A stretch of 64,000 bases of DNA from Azolla caroliniana (taxonomy: Eukaryota > Polypodiophyta). The notes below the pieces were generated by a model that worked only from the letters and a program-made list of their open reading frames with translations, had not been told where the DNA came from and did no database searches. The stretch lies in NCBI GenBank assembly GCA_043228905.1, contig JBHGNT010000017.1, forward strand, positions 8,804,001 to 8,868,000, read 5' to 3'. Below, piece after piece: positions 42,777-53,035 of this stretch; position 1 is the first letter of the stretch; each line of letters opens with the position of its first letter. The position numbers and the translations under genes were made by a program.

Positions 42777-43424
42777 TGTCGTGACGATTTTTGGCTACGG
42801 TGTGAAACCGAGTGAGACGAATTAACCAAGGATGTGCAACATTGCACATACCCTTAGCAAATAAGCCTCATAAGGCCTAGTGGCACTTGAGTTCATACAG
42901 AGGGGTGCAAGCAAGGTTTGAACCTTGCACTTCTAAGATACAAGATAATTGCCTTACCACTAGGACAACTATCATATAGTGTAGATTTTATGTAATTACT
43001 TTTCATATATGAATTATAGATGAAACAACCATTAGAAAACCATGTGCACAAAACCATGGTTCTAAACCCATGGTTTGTGCATGACATAAGCAAAACCGTG
43101 TGCACAAAACCATGGTTTTAGCCCATGGTTTTGTGCATGTCACAAGCATGGAAAGACCTATAAAAGCCTCTAGTTGGGCTTGTGTAAGGGGGGCTCAATA
43201 TGTGATATCACCAACACCATTATCATCAATATAATTATATTTGTCTTTATCTTCTTCATATTTTTCTACTTCTCAAGTGTACAATCTTTCTTCTTCTCAA
43301 GTAAACCAATTTCATCTAATCTTACATTGATCATCATCTCTTCGATAATTCTGCAAACATCCTCCCCAGTCCAAGACCTTGGTGGTTGCTCGAGTAGCAC
43401 ACTCACGCGCGAATCTTCGCGACA
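42777..43424 (+). repeat. Solo LTR of the C/D/E lineage
   Basis: TGTCGTGACG...CGCGACA, 648 bp, flanked by ACGT at 42,773-42,776 and 43,425-43,428. The empty site is seen in the left F LTR (near 39,980). TATA-like CCTATAAAAGCC is near 43,160. CCATGGTTT words repeat at 43,020-43,135. Confidence 0.93.
42905..42970 (-). other. tRNA-like stretch in solo LTR
   Basis: Minus-strand AGTTGTCCTAGTGGTAAGGC (A-box like, 42,949-42,970) and GCAAGGTTCAAACCTTGC (B-box like, 42,911-42,928) at tRNA spacing. This is the clearest of the set. Confidence 0.5.
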
Positions 43425-43807
43425 ACGTGGAAAACCCTAAATGGGAGAAACCACGGGAGCCCACAGACTCCAAACTAATAGTATATGAGAAAGGTACAGC
43501 TAGAGACTCAAAGGCAACAACCTCGAGCTCTGTTTCTTCGCCAAGCGGCGGTTACAATAGAATATCACTCTGTATCACCTCTCACTATCTCTACAACAGT
43601 TATGCACATACCACAATATGACAACATTTGTACACACTAAAGTGTTTGCCCTAAGTCATATTTATACTTATATGAACTTAGGGATATTTACAAATATAGC
43701 CTCAATAGGCTTACTCAAAACATATTCACAAATATGTCTTCTCTTCTGGTTCTAACCGGGTCCTCTTCATTCATGACTGGATCCCATCTGGAGGGACTAA
43801 TTTCCCA
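43425..43807 (-). repeat. 5' LTR of F, second part
   Basis: Resumes at GGAAAACCCTAAATGGG after the ACGT duplication and ends AATTTCCCA. Confidence 0.85.
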
Positions 43808-44119
43808 GCAAAAACAAATTGTACACTACAGACAACCCATGCACCAAGCACCTAGATATGAATTAATGGGTTTGAGATCTGCTTATATAATGTGGGATAT
43901 GATGTTGTCCTATCTATGTGGGATATCTCACAGTTTTGTTTTCTTCATCTTCTTAACTTCATACTCACATAACTTGATACTTAGTAGTTCATTTCATATG
44001 TACAAAAATGCGTTTGAAAGCTCTTGAAGACGACCATCTTTTTGTACTAAGCCATTTAAGCTAATCTAAAACAATTATTTCACTATTTTTTTATATCGTG
44101 TGTGAAGAACCACACGACA
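43808..44119 (-). repeat. Candidate 3' LTR piece of E
   Basis: Ends CACACGACA next to a minus-strand GGTGGGGGTGAA purine tract, as in G. The 312 bp to its left do not match the E 5' LTR, so the element is recombined or this is the LTR portion lost from the right copy. Confidence 0.45.
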
Positions 44120-44183
44120 TTCACCCCCACCAAACCTGCACATCCACCGGTATGTGCCAATTGTGGTGAGGTTCCTCTCTTGA

Positions 44184-45200
44184 TTATTCTTTTTCAACCT
44201 CGATGCTCGAGGCTACATCAGCTAGAGCTTCGATTTCAAGCTTTGGGGCCTCTCTTCTCTTAAAGATCTTGATTCTCTTTCCTGCAATTGGCAAAGTAAG
44301 TCGAGTTCCATCTAACTCTACTAAAAAATAGGTTGTATTGCTTTCAATTTTCTTGACCATATATGGGCCAAACCATCGTTTTGCAAACTTTCGAGTAGTG
44401 CTATATTGATTACCAAGGCTACTATCATAGACAAGTACCCAATCTCCTTCTTCAATTTTTCTTTGACGAAGACGATGTTTTTTGTCAAAATTCTCCTTGT
44501 TTCTCAATCGAGCCTAGTGCAACCATTCTATTACCAATTTGACATCTTCAGGCCTCCGTTCTAATTGTTGAATCCTTGTAGCTAGCAAGTCTTCTCGACT
44601 CATTTCTTCTTGCCATGGCAAAGATGTCCACGAAGCAACACTTTGCTCGATAGGCATTATTGGTTTTTGCCCTAATATGAGCTCGACCGGCATACATCCA
44701 ATAGTCGTGCTATGTGTAGTTCTATCAGCCCACAATGCATACGGTAGTAATCGTGGCCAGTCCCCCATCTTCCCATCGCAAGCCTTTGCTAGAGCTTTAA
44801 CAGTCGAACTATGTCCTCGTTCCACCTTCCCATTTGCGTCCAGGTTGTATGCCATGGTGAGTGATAATTTGCCACCTATCCTTGAAAAGAGCTCTCTAGC
44901 TTCATTTGCATCTAATTTTCCCCTTTCAGCTACTATTTTGCCGACACATCCGTATCGTCAAATAACATCTTCAAGGAGAAACATACAAACCGCCGAAGTT
45001 GTTTTATTCCTTAATGCCCAACCTTCTACTTGATTGGTGGGATCCTCTCTTGCTAGCACGAGATATTTCATTTGCCCCAATCTCATTGGCATAATCATTA
45101 TGTCTACCAACCACTTATAATGCATTGATAATGGATATGTTGGATGAAGTCCATCCCTATGTTGAACATTTGAGTACAATTGACATTGCACACATGTTTC
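44184..45200 (-). pseudogene. Integrase of E
   Basis: Core: MKYLVLAREDPTNQVEGWAL, YGCVGKIVAERGKLDANEAR, SLTMAYNLDANGKVERGHSS, VKALAKACDGKMGDWPRLLP. The middle catalytic Asp position reads VAERG, where related elements have VADRG. C-terminal part: FDKKHRLRQRKIEEGDWVLV, KFAKRWFGPYMVKKI (GPY-type motif), PIAGKRIKIFKRRE. Frames are joined by stops at about 44,511 and 44,940. It catalyses cDNA insertion in an active copy. Confidence 0.85.
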
Positions 45201-45419
45201 TACATAGCTTGCTACATCTTTGTAAACACCCGGCCACCAATACTTCTCCTTTAGCTTTGCAAAAGTTGCCCATATACCTCAATGACCTGCCCACACACTA
45301 TCATGAAATTTAGCAATTAGGGTTTCTCGATCCTATTTCTTGCACACCACTCGAAGCGGAGTTCCATTCTTCATCTTTGGAAACTTCCATAGATGTCCTT
45401 CTTTGAGGAAGAACTTGTA

Positions 45420-47200
45420 GGCCTTCTACCTAATTCGGTAGAAGTCTTCCTTTGACCATGATTCATCCTTTGTAAGAGAGCTCAAGTACTTGCCAATTTC
45501 GATGAATTCACCCTCATAATCTTGTACTTTAAACACAACTAGCAGCCAAGCACAAGAAACCGTAAAGAAGTTTAGGCCAACATCCTCTTCCTCGGAGCAC
45601 AAATCTTCTTCACCCTCATACCTTTCCCTTGACAACATATCGGCCACCACATTATGCTTCCCATTTATATGTCAAATCTCGGGGTTGAGGGACTTGATAT
45701 AGGCAATTCGTCGTAGCATAGCAATATCCGGTGTAGCACAACCGGATATAATCCGAGAATAGGTAGACAATCGGTTTCAATTATGACCTTTGTTCCGATA
45801 AGGTAGTCACAATCGGTTTTAACCGTGGATACTATCCCCCATAGCTCTCTCTTTACTTGGGCATACTTTCTTTGTCTTTCGGTCAACACCTTTGCACCGA
45901 ATCGGATTGCATACCGATTTTTTCTTTGTCTTCTTGGTTTTTCACCCATCCAATTCCGGTTGGGCTCATATCCACTGTCACATATATCGGGGTACCTTTG
46001 GTGTAGTAAACTTTGTGTAGTGTTGGAGCTTCCAATAATAGTTTCTTTAACTTTTGAATCGTGTAGGTATGCTCATCTTCCCATTCGAACTTCTTCCTTT
46101 TCTTTAGTAGTCCATACAATGGTTCAACAATATGGGCATAGTGTGGAATCCATATGTGATAGAATGCACATGCTCCCAAGAAACTTCGTACCTCTGTTTG
46201 AGACACACATTCCTCTTTCATCTCTTGAATAGTGTTCACCTTGGATGGAGATGGCTTCCGGCCATAAGATCCAATAGTGTCCTACTACCAATATTTCTAG
46301 TTGACCGAATGCAAACTCCTCTCCCGAAAATGTGAGATTTGCATCCTCAAGCTTTTGCAACACCTTCTCACTATCCTTTATATGATCGATAACGAATCTT
46401 CGGCAACCATCTTCATCTTTCGATTCATCTTTCTCTTCCACCAAGCACCCTTTGATTGGAATGTCATCTAAGAAGGGCACTGTGATATCAGGGATACAAT
46501 CCTTCAACACTTTGTTCATGGCATTCACCATGTGGCCTACGAAGTTTGTCACACCTTGGGGTAAGCTACACATCCTTACCAACCCGATCGACGTCCTCAT
46601 TGTCATTATGTCTCTACTATAGACGATCAATTGAAACTAGTCATAGCACGAGTAGACATCACCAATGGAATAGATTGATCTTCCCGCGAAGGCCTCGGAA
46701 AATTCATCTACACTTGGACCGATTCCGGCATTTCAGATCGTCACCTTGTTGATGGGTTGAAGATCTTGGATAAAGCAAAAGGACCCATTCTTCTTTGGTG
46801 TCGTAAATCATCTATTGGAGTAGGGAGCATTGGACAACTCAAGAATTCTCATCCTAACCTTTTCCTTTAGAAGCTCAATCAACTTGGGATTGTGAGCTCT
46901 TGGAACCGGTATCGGCTTGAGGTTCCAAGGTACATGAGGCACCCTAAATATCATCATCGGCTTTATAATCTTCGGGTCGGCACATCCGATCTCTTGTGGA
47001 GAGAAGGTGAAGGCTTTCCCATGTCTCTCAAGCATTCCGCGGAACATTCGGTCCTCTTCAGGGAGGAGGAAATCCTCCCTTCCAACTCTTAGCTTTCCTT
47101 TTGTCTCTTCAGTAAAGACATGACCTATTGCCTTTGGATCCCTTAAGCTTGGATCATTAGCAACTTCCTTCATCTTTTGCCAACTATCTTCCAGTAGCAA
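45420..47200 (-). pseudogene. Reverse transcriptase-RNase H of E
   Basis: RT blocks: GKAFTFSPQEIGCADPKIIK, MMIFRVPHVPWNLKPIPVPR, SNAPYSNRWFTTPKKNGSFC, IGDVYSCYDQFQL, MRTSIGLVRMCSLPQGVTNF, and the catalytic VPFLDDIPIKGC (near 46,460). RNase H: YAIRFGAKVLTERQRKYAQV, KRELWGIVSTVK, VIIETDCLPILGL. The block order and wording differ from J and P and recall a divergent gypsy clade known to me best from fungi. Several stops and shifts. Confidence 0.82.
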
Positions 47201-47613
47201 CGACCTTGATTTTCCTATCCACTGTTTTATATTCCGTGTTGACTTCAGCTTCCTCCATCAAGATGCTTCGATGATATTCATCGATGATAGCGTACATGTT
47301 GACGGAGTTAACCGAAATCACGTATTAATCGTGAAGATAGCTCAAGTCCACGACTTCCTCGATTTCGCCGATGGTGTTGTTAAATAAGGCTTCTTCCATA
47401 ATATGGGTCATGATTTCTTCTTCTCCTATTATGATTTCTTCTTTTAGCATCTTCTCGAAGACTTGTATTCAACGCTTGTTCTTCTTGTTGAGTAGTGTTA
47501 GTTTACATGCGCCGCTAGGTGTCACACATGTTGCTTCTCCTTGCAATCCACGCACTTTGCTTCCTTATGGGGACTTATGATTGCTCAGACTATTTGTGCC
47601 CCACGCTTCAATA
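47201..47613 (-). other. Linker of E, 5' of RT
   Basis: Decayed coding or linker sequence between RT and the MITE. I see no domain; it includes acidic runs such as EEEIMTHIMEE read on the minus strand. Confidence 0.4.
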
Positions 47614-47621
47614 GTCCGCTC

Positions 47622-48444
47622 CATGGTTGTTTACGTACCCGTATTTAACGTTTAAATACGTATAGTACCTCATCATTTGTATAGTACGTACTATACCTCA
47701 ATGTTGTTCAGTCAAATATCATGTACATTTGTCTAATATAGTATTTAACGTATTTATAAAAAAACAGGTATAATACGTATTTATAAAAGAAATGTAAGTA
47801 AAACCCTAACAAAAAGCAAAAGAAAAAAGATTTTAGTGAAAAAGAAGCCAAAGGAAGGAAGAAAGAAGAATAGAAGAGACGACGATAAGAAGATGAAGAA
47901 GAAGAAGAAGAGAGAAAAGAAGACATAAACCTATCCTGAGTGTGATAATCGCAGTAGATAGAAGATGAAGATGAAGAAAACGAAGAAAAGAGAAACCTAT
48001 CATGAGTGTGATAATTGTAGACGATTCCTCAATCTATGAAGGCATAATTGTAAATAATTACAATTTGAAGTAGAAAATCGTGATACACACTTACACTGAT
48101 TTATAGAATAAGGGAATGTCGACATACATATTACTATAGATATTTTAGGATGTGAAATGTTCAAATGTCTTATATGCATTTTAGGATGTAGAACTATATT
48201 GTACATCACAATATTATAACATTATAGATATTTTTTACAATATTATAGATATTTTTTAGAAAGGTAAATAATTTTCAAATTCTAGAAGTATTTAACGTAC
48301 TATACGTAAAATACGTATTTTATAAGTATTTAACATATTAAAAAACCGTATTTAACGTATTTTTAAATTGGGAGGTACGTATGGGTATTAATACGTTAAA
48401 TACGTATGGTATCTGTACCGTACCTAACGTACTTAACAACCTTG
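47622..48444. mobile_element. hAT-like MITE nested in E
   Basis: 823 bp, AT-rich. Terminal inverted repeats CATGGTTGTTTACGTAC (left) and CAAGGTTGTTAAGTACG (right, reverse complement), each followed by inner CGTATTTAACGT words. Flanks GTCCGCTC (47,614-47,621) and GTCTGCTC (48,445-48,452) form an 8-bp duplication with one mismatch, the hAT size. No transposase; a GAAGAA-rich stretch lies at 47,815-47,925. Confidence 0.75.
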
Positions 48445-49010
48445 GTCTGCTCTAAATATCTGAGGATTCGCCTCCAAGGCTATCTCGGTTCCTTTCGTGA
48501 TTAGCTCGCACCATCAGGAATTGAATAGATCTTTGACTGTCAAGGCTCTTGACTCACGTGAAGGCCGCTCCATTATCGAACACGTTGTTTTCCATCTGGG
48601 ACGATGTGATATACGGTTGTCCTAGGATGACAAGATGTGAAACTTTGTCTTGCACGAAGAAGTGTTGATCAATCTTCACATTCCCAATCGTGACTTTAAC
48701 ATTGGGGCAAGCTCCGTACAAGTCCTCCGTGGCCTTCATTGCCACTCAAATCTTCCATTCGTGGTTTGTATTAATCAACCATCTTCCTTTTCTGTACAAC
48801 TCGGTCGACATGAGGTTGATCTCCGAGCCATGGTCAATCAAGGCTACCACGATCTCTTTCTTCTCCCCGATATTCATCGGCGTCGCTGTTGTTGATCTTG
48901 ACCAATGAGGCCGAGAGTAATGGCTGTCCGCCATCACTTCGTCTTCTTGCTCCTCTTCCGATCTTGCCATGGTTATTGCACTTGTTTTCACCTCCTTTTC
49001 ATCCAATTAT
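48445..49010 (-). pseudogene. Aspartic protease of E
   Basis: VVALIDHGSEINLMSTELY (48,850-48,800) with DHG at the active site, VTIGNVKIDQHFFVQDKVSH, LVILGQPYIT, then MENNVFDNGAAF. Collinear with D. A TAG near 48,746 (one transition from CAG or TGG) and further stops interrupt it. Confidence 0.82.
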
Positions 49011-49790
49011 TGCCGCTTTCACTTTATTAGGTCCACGATAGTATCATGGAACTCCTTCTTAGCGATCCCAAGCAGTTCTCTCAAAGTAAGGTCGACATGA
49101 CTGTCTAAAACCTTCTCCTCAAGGACCTTCCGCAAGTCAGTTGTTTGTTCTATGTCCAACCTTAGCTTGTAAGTCGGCGCCGCTCGTTCTTTTTCTTTCT
49201 TCGTAGATTCATCGCTTCCATCCGAGCAGGTTGGCTCAATCCACCGGTCTTCATGCTTGTTTCTCCAACCTCTTTTCGTGGCGTAGGTTGGGCTTGCCCT
49301 TCTTTCCCTTTTGGGCTTGGTAGCGGATTAGGCGGTGGTAAAGAAGGCTTGGTAGCGGGTTGGTTGTGCTTCATCCTCCAAAAGGCTGCCCAATTCTCGT
49401 CGGTCTTTCATATCCACTACCTTCAGGAATAGTAGGACTTTATCTCCATTGAGAACTCGTTGATCAACACTCGGAAGTTGATTGTACTTCAAGTCGAATT
49501 CTGCATATACACCCTACACACACAGATTCTTCCCTTTCATCTCGATCCAAATCATTAGCGTATGTTGAATCATCCGTGACACGTCTTCAAGCATGCATTC
49601 AGTAAGAACCGCCTTTTCGAACTAGGAAATCCATGATGTTCTTGCCACTAAACCGTCCAGCTGTCTCCACCGTTCGATCAACAGCTTTGTCGATTAAAGC
49701 CTCCCGATCTCTCGCCTTCAGCATGTATTCCACGACGGATACCATGCCTTTCGTTAATTCCTCTCCTTCAGTTCCACTTGTCGAAGCCAT
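49011..49790 (-). pseudogene. gag: gag of E, heavily decayed
   Basis: ATG 49,790 (MASTSGTEGEEL) lies just downstream of the primer site. KAVDRTVETAGRFSGKNIMD matches the AGRF-G-K block of C and D gag. Later frames are broken. Confidence 0.65.
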
Positions 49791-49821
49791 CGTCGCACTT
49801 GATATCCTCCCTATCGCCTTT

Positions 49822-49838
49822 TCACGTCGGGTTCACCA
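49822..49838 (-). other. Primer binding site of E, probable tRNA-Trp
   Basis: Minus-strand TGGTGAACCCGACGTGA, identical to D. Confidence 0.75.
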
Positions 49839-49846
49839 CTTAATTA

Positions 49847-50445
49847 TGTCGTGAAAAATCTGTCACTATGTGCGGATCGTGAGGCAAAACTGCTGGGGTT
49901 ATGGACTAGAAGGATTTAGAGCTCACCCGTACAACTCAAGCAAGATTTACACATAAGACACATAGGTGAAAGAAAACATTCATTTATATCAAAATAATAG
50001 ATTCTTTTATTATAATATAAGAATCTTGTTACAACGGATTGGATATAAAAATGAGAGATAATTTTGAAAGAAAGGATTCAGCCACACCATATAAGGAGTG
50101 GTTCGATATGAATATGAGAGATTGTTTTCTCAGAGAATCGAGAAAAGAGAAAAAAATGGAGAAAAAAAGAGAGTGGAATATATAAGGACTTCTTTGTTGA
50201 TCATGGCCCTTGATGTCTAGTTGCCTGTGTCCACACATGACCTTTACTTTAGTTGCATGCATCCACTTTTAGTTGCATGGCCTCTACTTTTAGTTGCATG
50301 CGTCCACTTTTAGTTGCATGCGACGTCAGTATAATTCGGCCATATGATCCAATCATCCATAAAGTTCGGCCCGTCCGTAATCAGTACGTGCGTCGTGACT
50401 AAACCATGCACGCCTCCGTGAAGTAGCCAAACTCGAACCCACTAG
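49847..50445 (-). repeat. 5' LTR of E
   Basis: TGTCGTGAAAAATC start on the plus strand. High similarity to 39,218-39,783 holds to about 50,417, including the TTTTAGTTGCATG repeats (50,243-50,322). The outer edge is unclear where element G begins. Confidence 0.7.
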
Positions 50446-51579
50446 ACTCGCGAAGTTTTGCATGCGTGTGTCACTCAAACAGGACAATCAGGGCCTTGGA
50501 CCGGGAAGACAAAAGTAGTGAGGAAGTGGGAGATTAAGACAAAGACATGGGGAAATATACATAATTTTTAATATAAAATAGAATTTAAACAACAATTAGG
50601 CTTAATACCACGATTTCGGTGGTTTTCTTTCTTACATAGAATTAGTTTCATGATTAATATAAAACCTCTATGAATCAAAACAGGTTTTTGTTTTCTTTAG
50701 AATTGCTACGCTTGACACCACGATTTTGTTGGTTTTTACAAAGATCGGTTATCAAATAATCAAAGCCTAGAATAATCTAGCGAAGGTGAGTCTAGTGGGC
50801 TTTGAGCTCGACTACTTCTGACGGCTATGTTGCCTCGATTTGGAGTAGCCCTCGTGCCACTACAACCTCCCTTCCGCAACCAGCCACCGAGTTGGCTACC
50901 ACCAAGATGCCGAAAAAGCCATTGTTTAGGAAATCCAAACCCTAAAATATCTTGAGTAAGAAGTAGAATAATAGAAGTAAACTAACAAACCCTAAAATTC
51001 CAACTTCTCTAATATGATGAGGAGGTAGAAGAAGCTTTGAAACCCCAAGTCTAGAAGGAAAAGAAGAAGGAGAAAGGGAGGATCCAAAACCCTAAAACCC
51101 TAAGTCCTCTAGTATGTTGAGGAGAAAAGAAGAAGCTCTCAAACCCTAACCCTAGAAGGAAGGGAAAAGGGAAAAGGGAAAAGGGAAAAGGGATAAGGAG
51201 AAAGGGAGGCTACCAAAGCCTAAAATCAAGAAGAAGAGGAGAAGATGAAACCCTAGTGGTACACCCCTAGAAGACAAAATGGGCAACCCCTAAATAAGAC
51301 CTATCGCTCCTCTCTTATAGAGGAAAGAGGAGCTTATTTTAACATTACATGCTTTTCTTTCTTTCTTTATCACAAAAATGGAAGGGAAGCAAAATGAGTT
51401 GTAGGAAGAAAGACTCGAACTCTACACCTTTGTACATATACTTATGTAAGGCCTTAACCACTAAACTACTACAAGTTACTTATTATTAATATTTTTGTTT
51501 CATCTTTATTTATACATTATTTCATGAGATATGCGTGGAACCTCTCTTTTTCTCACACTGCACACACGCCACCACGACA
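50446..51579 (-). repeat. 3' LTR of G
   Basis: About 1.13 kb with many indels against the right copy, including a (GGGAAAA)n run at 51,168-51,206. Start bases are altered, so the edge is approximate. Confidence 0.75.
51405..51475 (-). other. tRNA-like stretch in G left LTR
   Basis: Minus-strand GTTTAGTGGTTAAGGC (51,451-51,466) and GAGTTCGAGTC (51,412-51,422), close to A and B boxes. The right LTR has a decayed copy at 52,605-52,672. Confidence 0.5.
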
Positions 51580-51773
51580 TCTACCCCCACAAAACCGCAC
51601 ATCCTCTGGCATGTGCCAAAGGAAAGTGATGTGGTGAGGCCAAAGGTTGTCAACCTTTGTTTTCTTTCCTTCGTTGCGCCTTGCCCGTACAAAATCAACC
51701 ATCAACTTCGACATAATCTCTTCTTCATCTGTCTTTGTCATCCCGTACTGCTCTTTCACATTGGGTTCACCAA
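51580..51773 (-). other. Interior of G
   Basis: The 3' end sequence (51,580-51,640) resembles the 3' end of E (44,120-44,180). The rest is gag start and a primer site at 51,756-51,772 (TGGTGAACCCAATGTGA, minus). Confidence 0.75.
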
Positions 51774-52768
51774 TGTCGCAAAGTTTCGCGTGCGTGTTTC
51801 GCTTGAACGGGACCGCCGGGGCCTTGGACCGGGGAGACACAAGGGGTGAGGAAGTTGGAGATTAAGACAAATACATGGGGAAATATACATAAGTTTTGAT
51901 ATAAATTAAGCTTTAAACAATAGTTAGGTTTAATACCACGATTTTGGTGGTTTTATTTCTTACATAGAATCAATTTCATCATTATTAAAAAATGGCTAAT
52001 CAACACAAAATGGCTAAAAATAATATGGTGTAGGCGAGTCTAGTGGGCTCCGAGCTCGGCTACTTCCGACGGCTATGTTGCCTCAATTCAGAGTATCTCT
52101 CGTGCCACTACAACCTCCCTTCCGCAATGGCCCACCGAATTGACCACCATTGAGAAGTTGAAGAAGTCGTCGTATAAGGAACCCAAACCCAAACCCTAAC
52201 TCTCAAGTAGATGCAAAACTCATAACCCTAAAACTCATAAGAAAGAAGAACCCTAGATGCTCATAAGGAACATAAAAACCCTAAACCTCAAGTTCTCTAA
52301 TATGTTGAGGAGAAAGATAGAAAAGTAGAAAGAAGAAGCTCTAAAACCCTAACCCTAGAAGGAAAAGAAGATGGAAAAAGGGATAAGGAGAAAGGGAGGC
52401 TAGAAAACCCTAACCCAAGAAGAAGAGGAGAAGATGAAACCCTAGTGGTATACCCCTAAGGCAAAATGGGCGACCCTCAAATAAGCCCATTCCCTCCTCT
52501 CTTATAGAGGAAAGAGGAGCTTATTTTAACATTACATGCTTTTTGGTATTTCCTTTATCACAAAAATGGAAGGGAGCAAAATACCCCTCAATTTGTAGCA
52601 AGCAAGAGAGACTTTAACTCCACACCCCTCTCTATATATTTATAAGCCTTAACCAATAATCTACTACAAGTTATTTAATATATTATTTTTATTTTCATTT
52701 ATATATTATTTCATAAGATGTGCACGGAAGCTCACCTTTTCTCACAGTGCACACACCACACCACGACA
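51774..52768 (-). repeat. 5' LTR of G
   Basis: 995 bp. Minus-strand TATA-like CTATAAGAGAGG near 52,500 is shared with the left LTR. Confidence 0.8.
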
Positions 52769-53035
52769 ATGGACGTGTCCACGACTCGGTCAGGGATGCG
52801 CTCAAACGGAGGTGTCCACAACTCGGTTGGGGACGCGCATGCACGGTTTGGTTGCGACGCACGTACGAATTACGTACGGACCGAACTTTATGGATGATTG
52901 GATCATATGGCTGAATTATACAGATGTCGCATGCAACTAAAAGTGGACATGTTCATAGTGTATGGACGTGTCCACGGCTCGGTCGGGACGTGTGCGTGCA
53001 CGGACGTGTCCATGGCACATGGATGCGACATCAAC
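52769..53035 (+). repeat. Inverted E-LTR fragment with short repeats
   Basis: 52,830-52,950 is the reverse complement of part of the E LTR (GACGCACGTACG, CCGAACTTTATGGATGATTG, GCATGCAACTAAAAGTGG). About three units of GGACGTGTCCACG-CTCGGTC flank it. It ends at the truncated integrase of K. Confidence 0.65.

Larger units (their letters stand above)
39856..43807 (-). mobile_element. Copia element F, internally deleted
   Basis: LTRs 39,856-40,367 and 42,646-43,807, the latter split by a 648-bp solo LTR. Interior 40,368-42,645 keeps gag, part of RT and RNase H; protease and integrase are missing. It cannot move without helper proteins. Confidence 0.85.
44120..49846 (-). mobile_element. Ty3/gypsy element E, body
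   Basis: Minus-strand gag (49,790-49,000), protease (48,900-48,450), RT-RNase H (47,200-45,420), integrase (45,190-44,184), purine tract (44,120-44,136). A hAT-like MITE lies between protease and RT. Many stops and frameshifts, so it is older than J. Same lineage as D by gag, protease and primer site. Confidence 0.88.
50446..52768 (-). mobile_element. Element G: two LTRs and a 194-bp interior
   Basis: Left LTR about 50,446-51,579, right LTR 51,774-52,768 (TGTCGC...CACGACA). The interior contains only a purine tract (GTGGGGGTAGA, minus) with the 3' end of the body, the first codons of a gag-like frame (MTKTDEEEIMSKLMVDF) and the primer site. It is a deletion derivative of the D/E lineage. Confidence 0.85.

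Noticed and set aside
42905-42970. Functional tRNA gene
   Set aside because: A and B boxes are present but I cannot draw a full acceptor stem and anticodon arm, and the stretch is inside an LTR.
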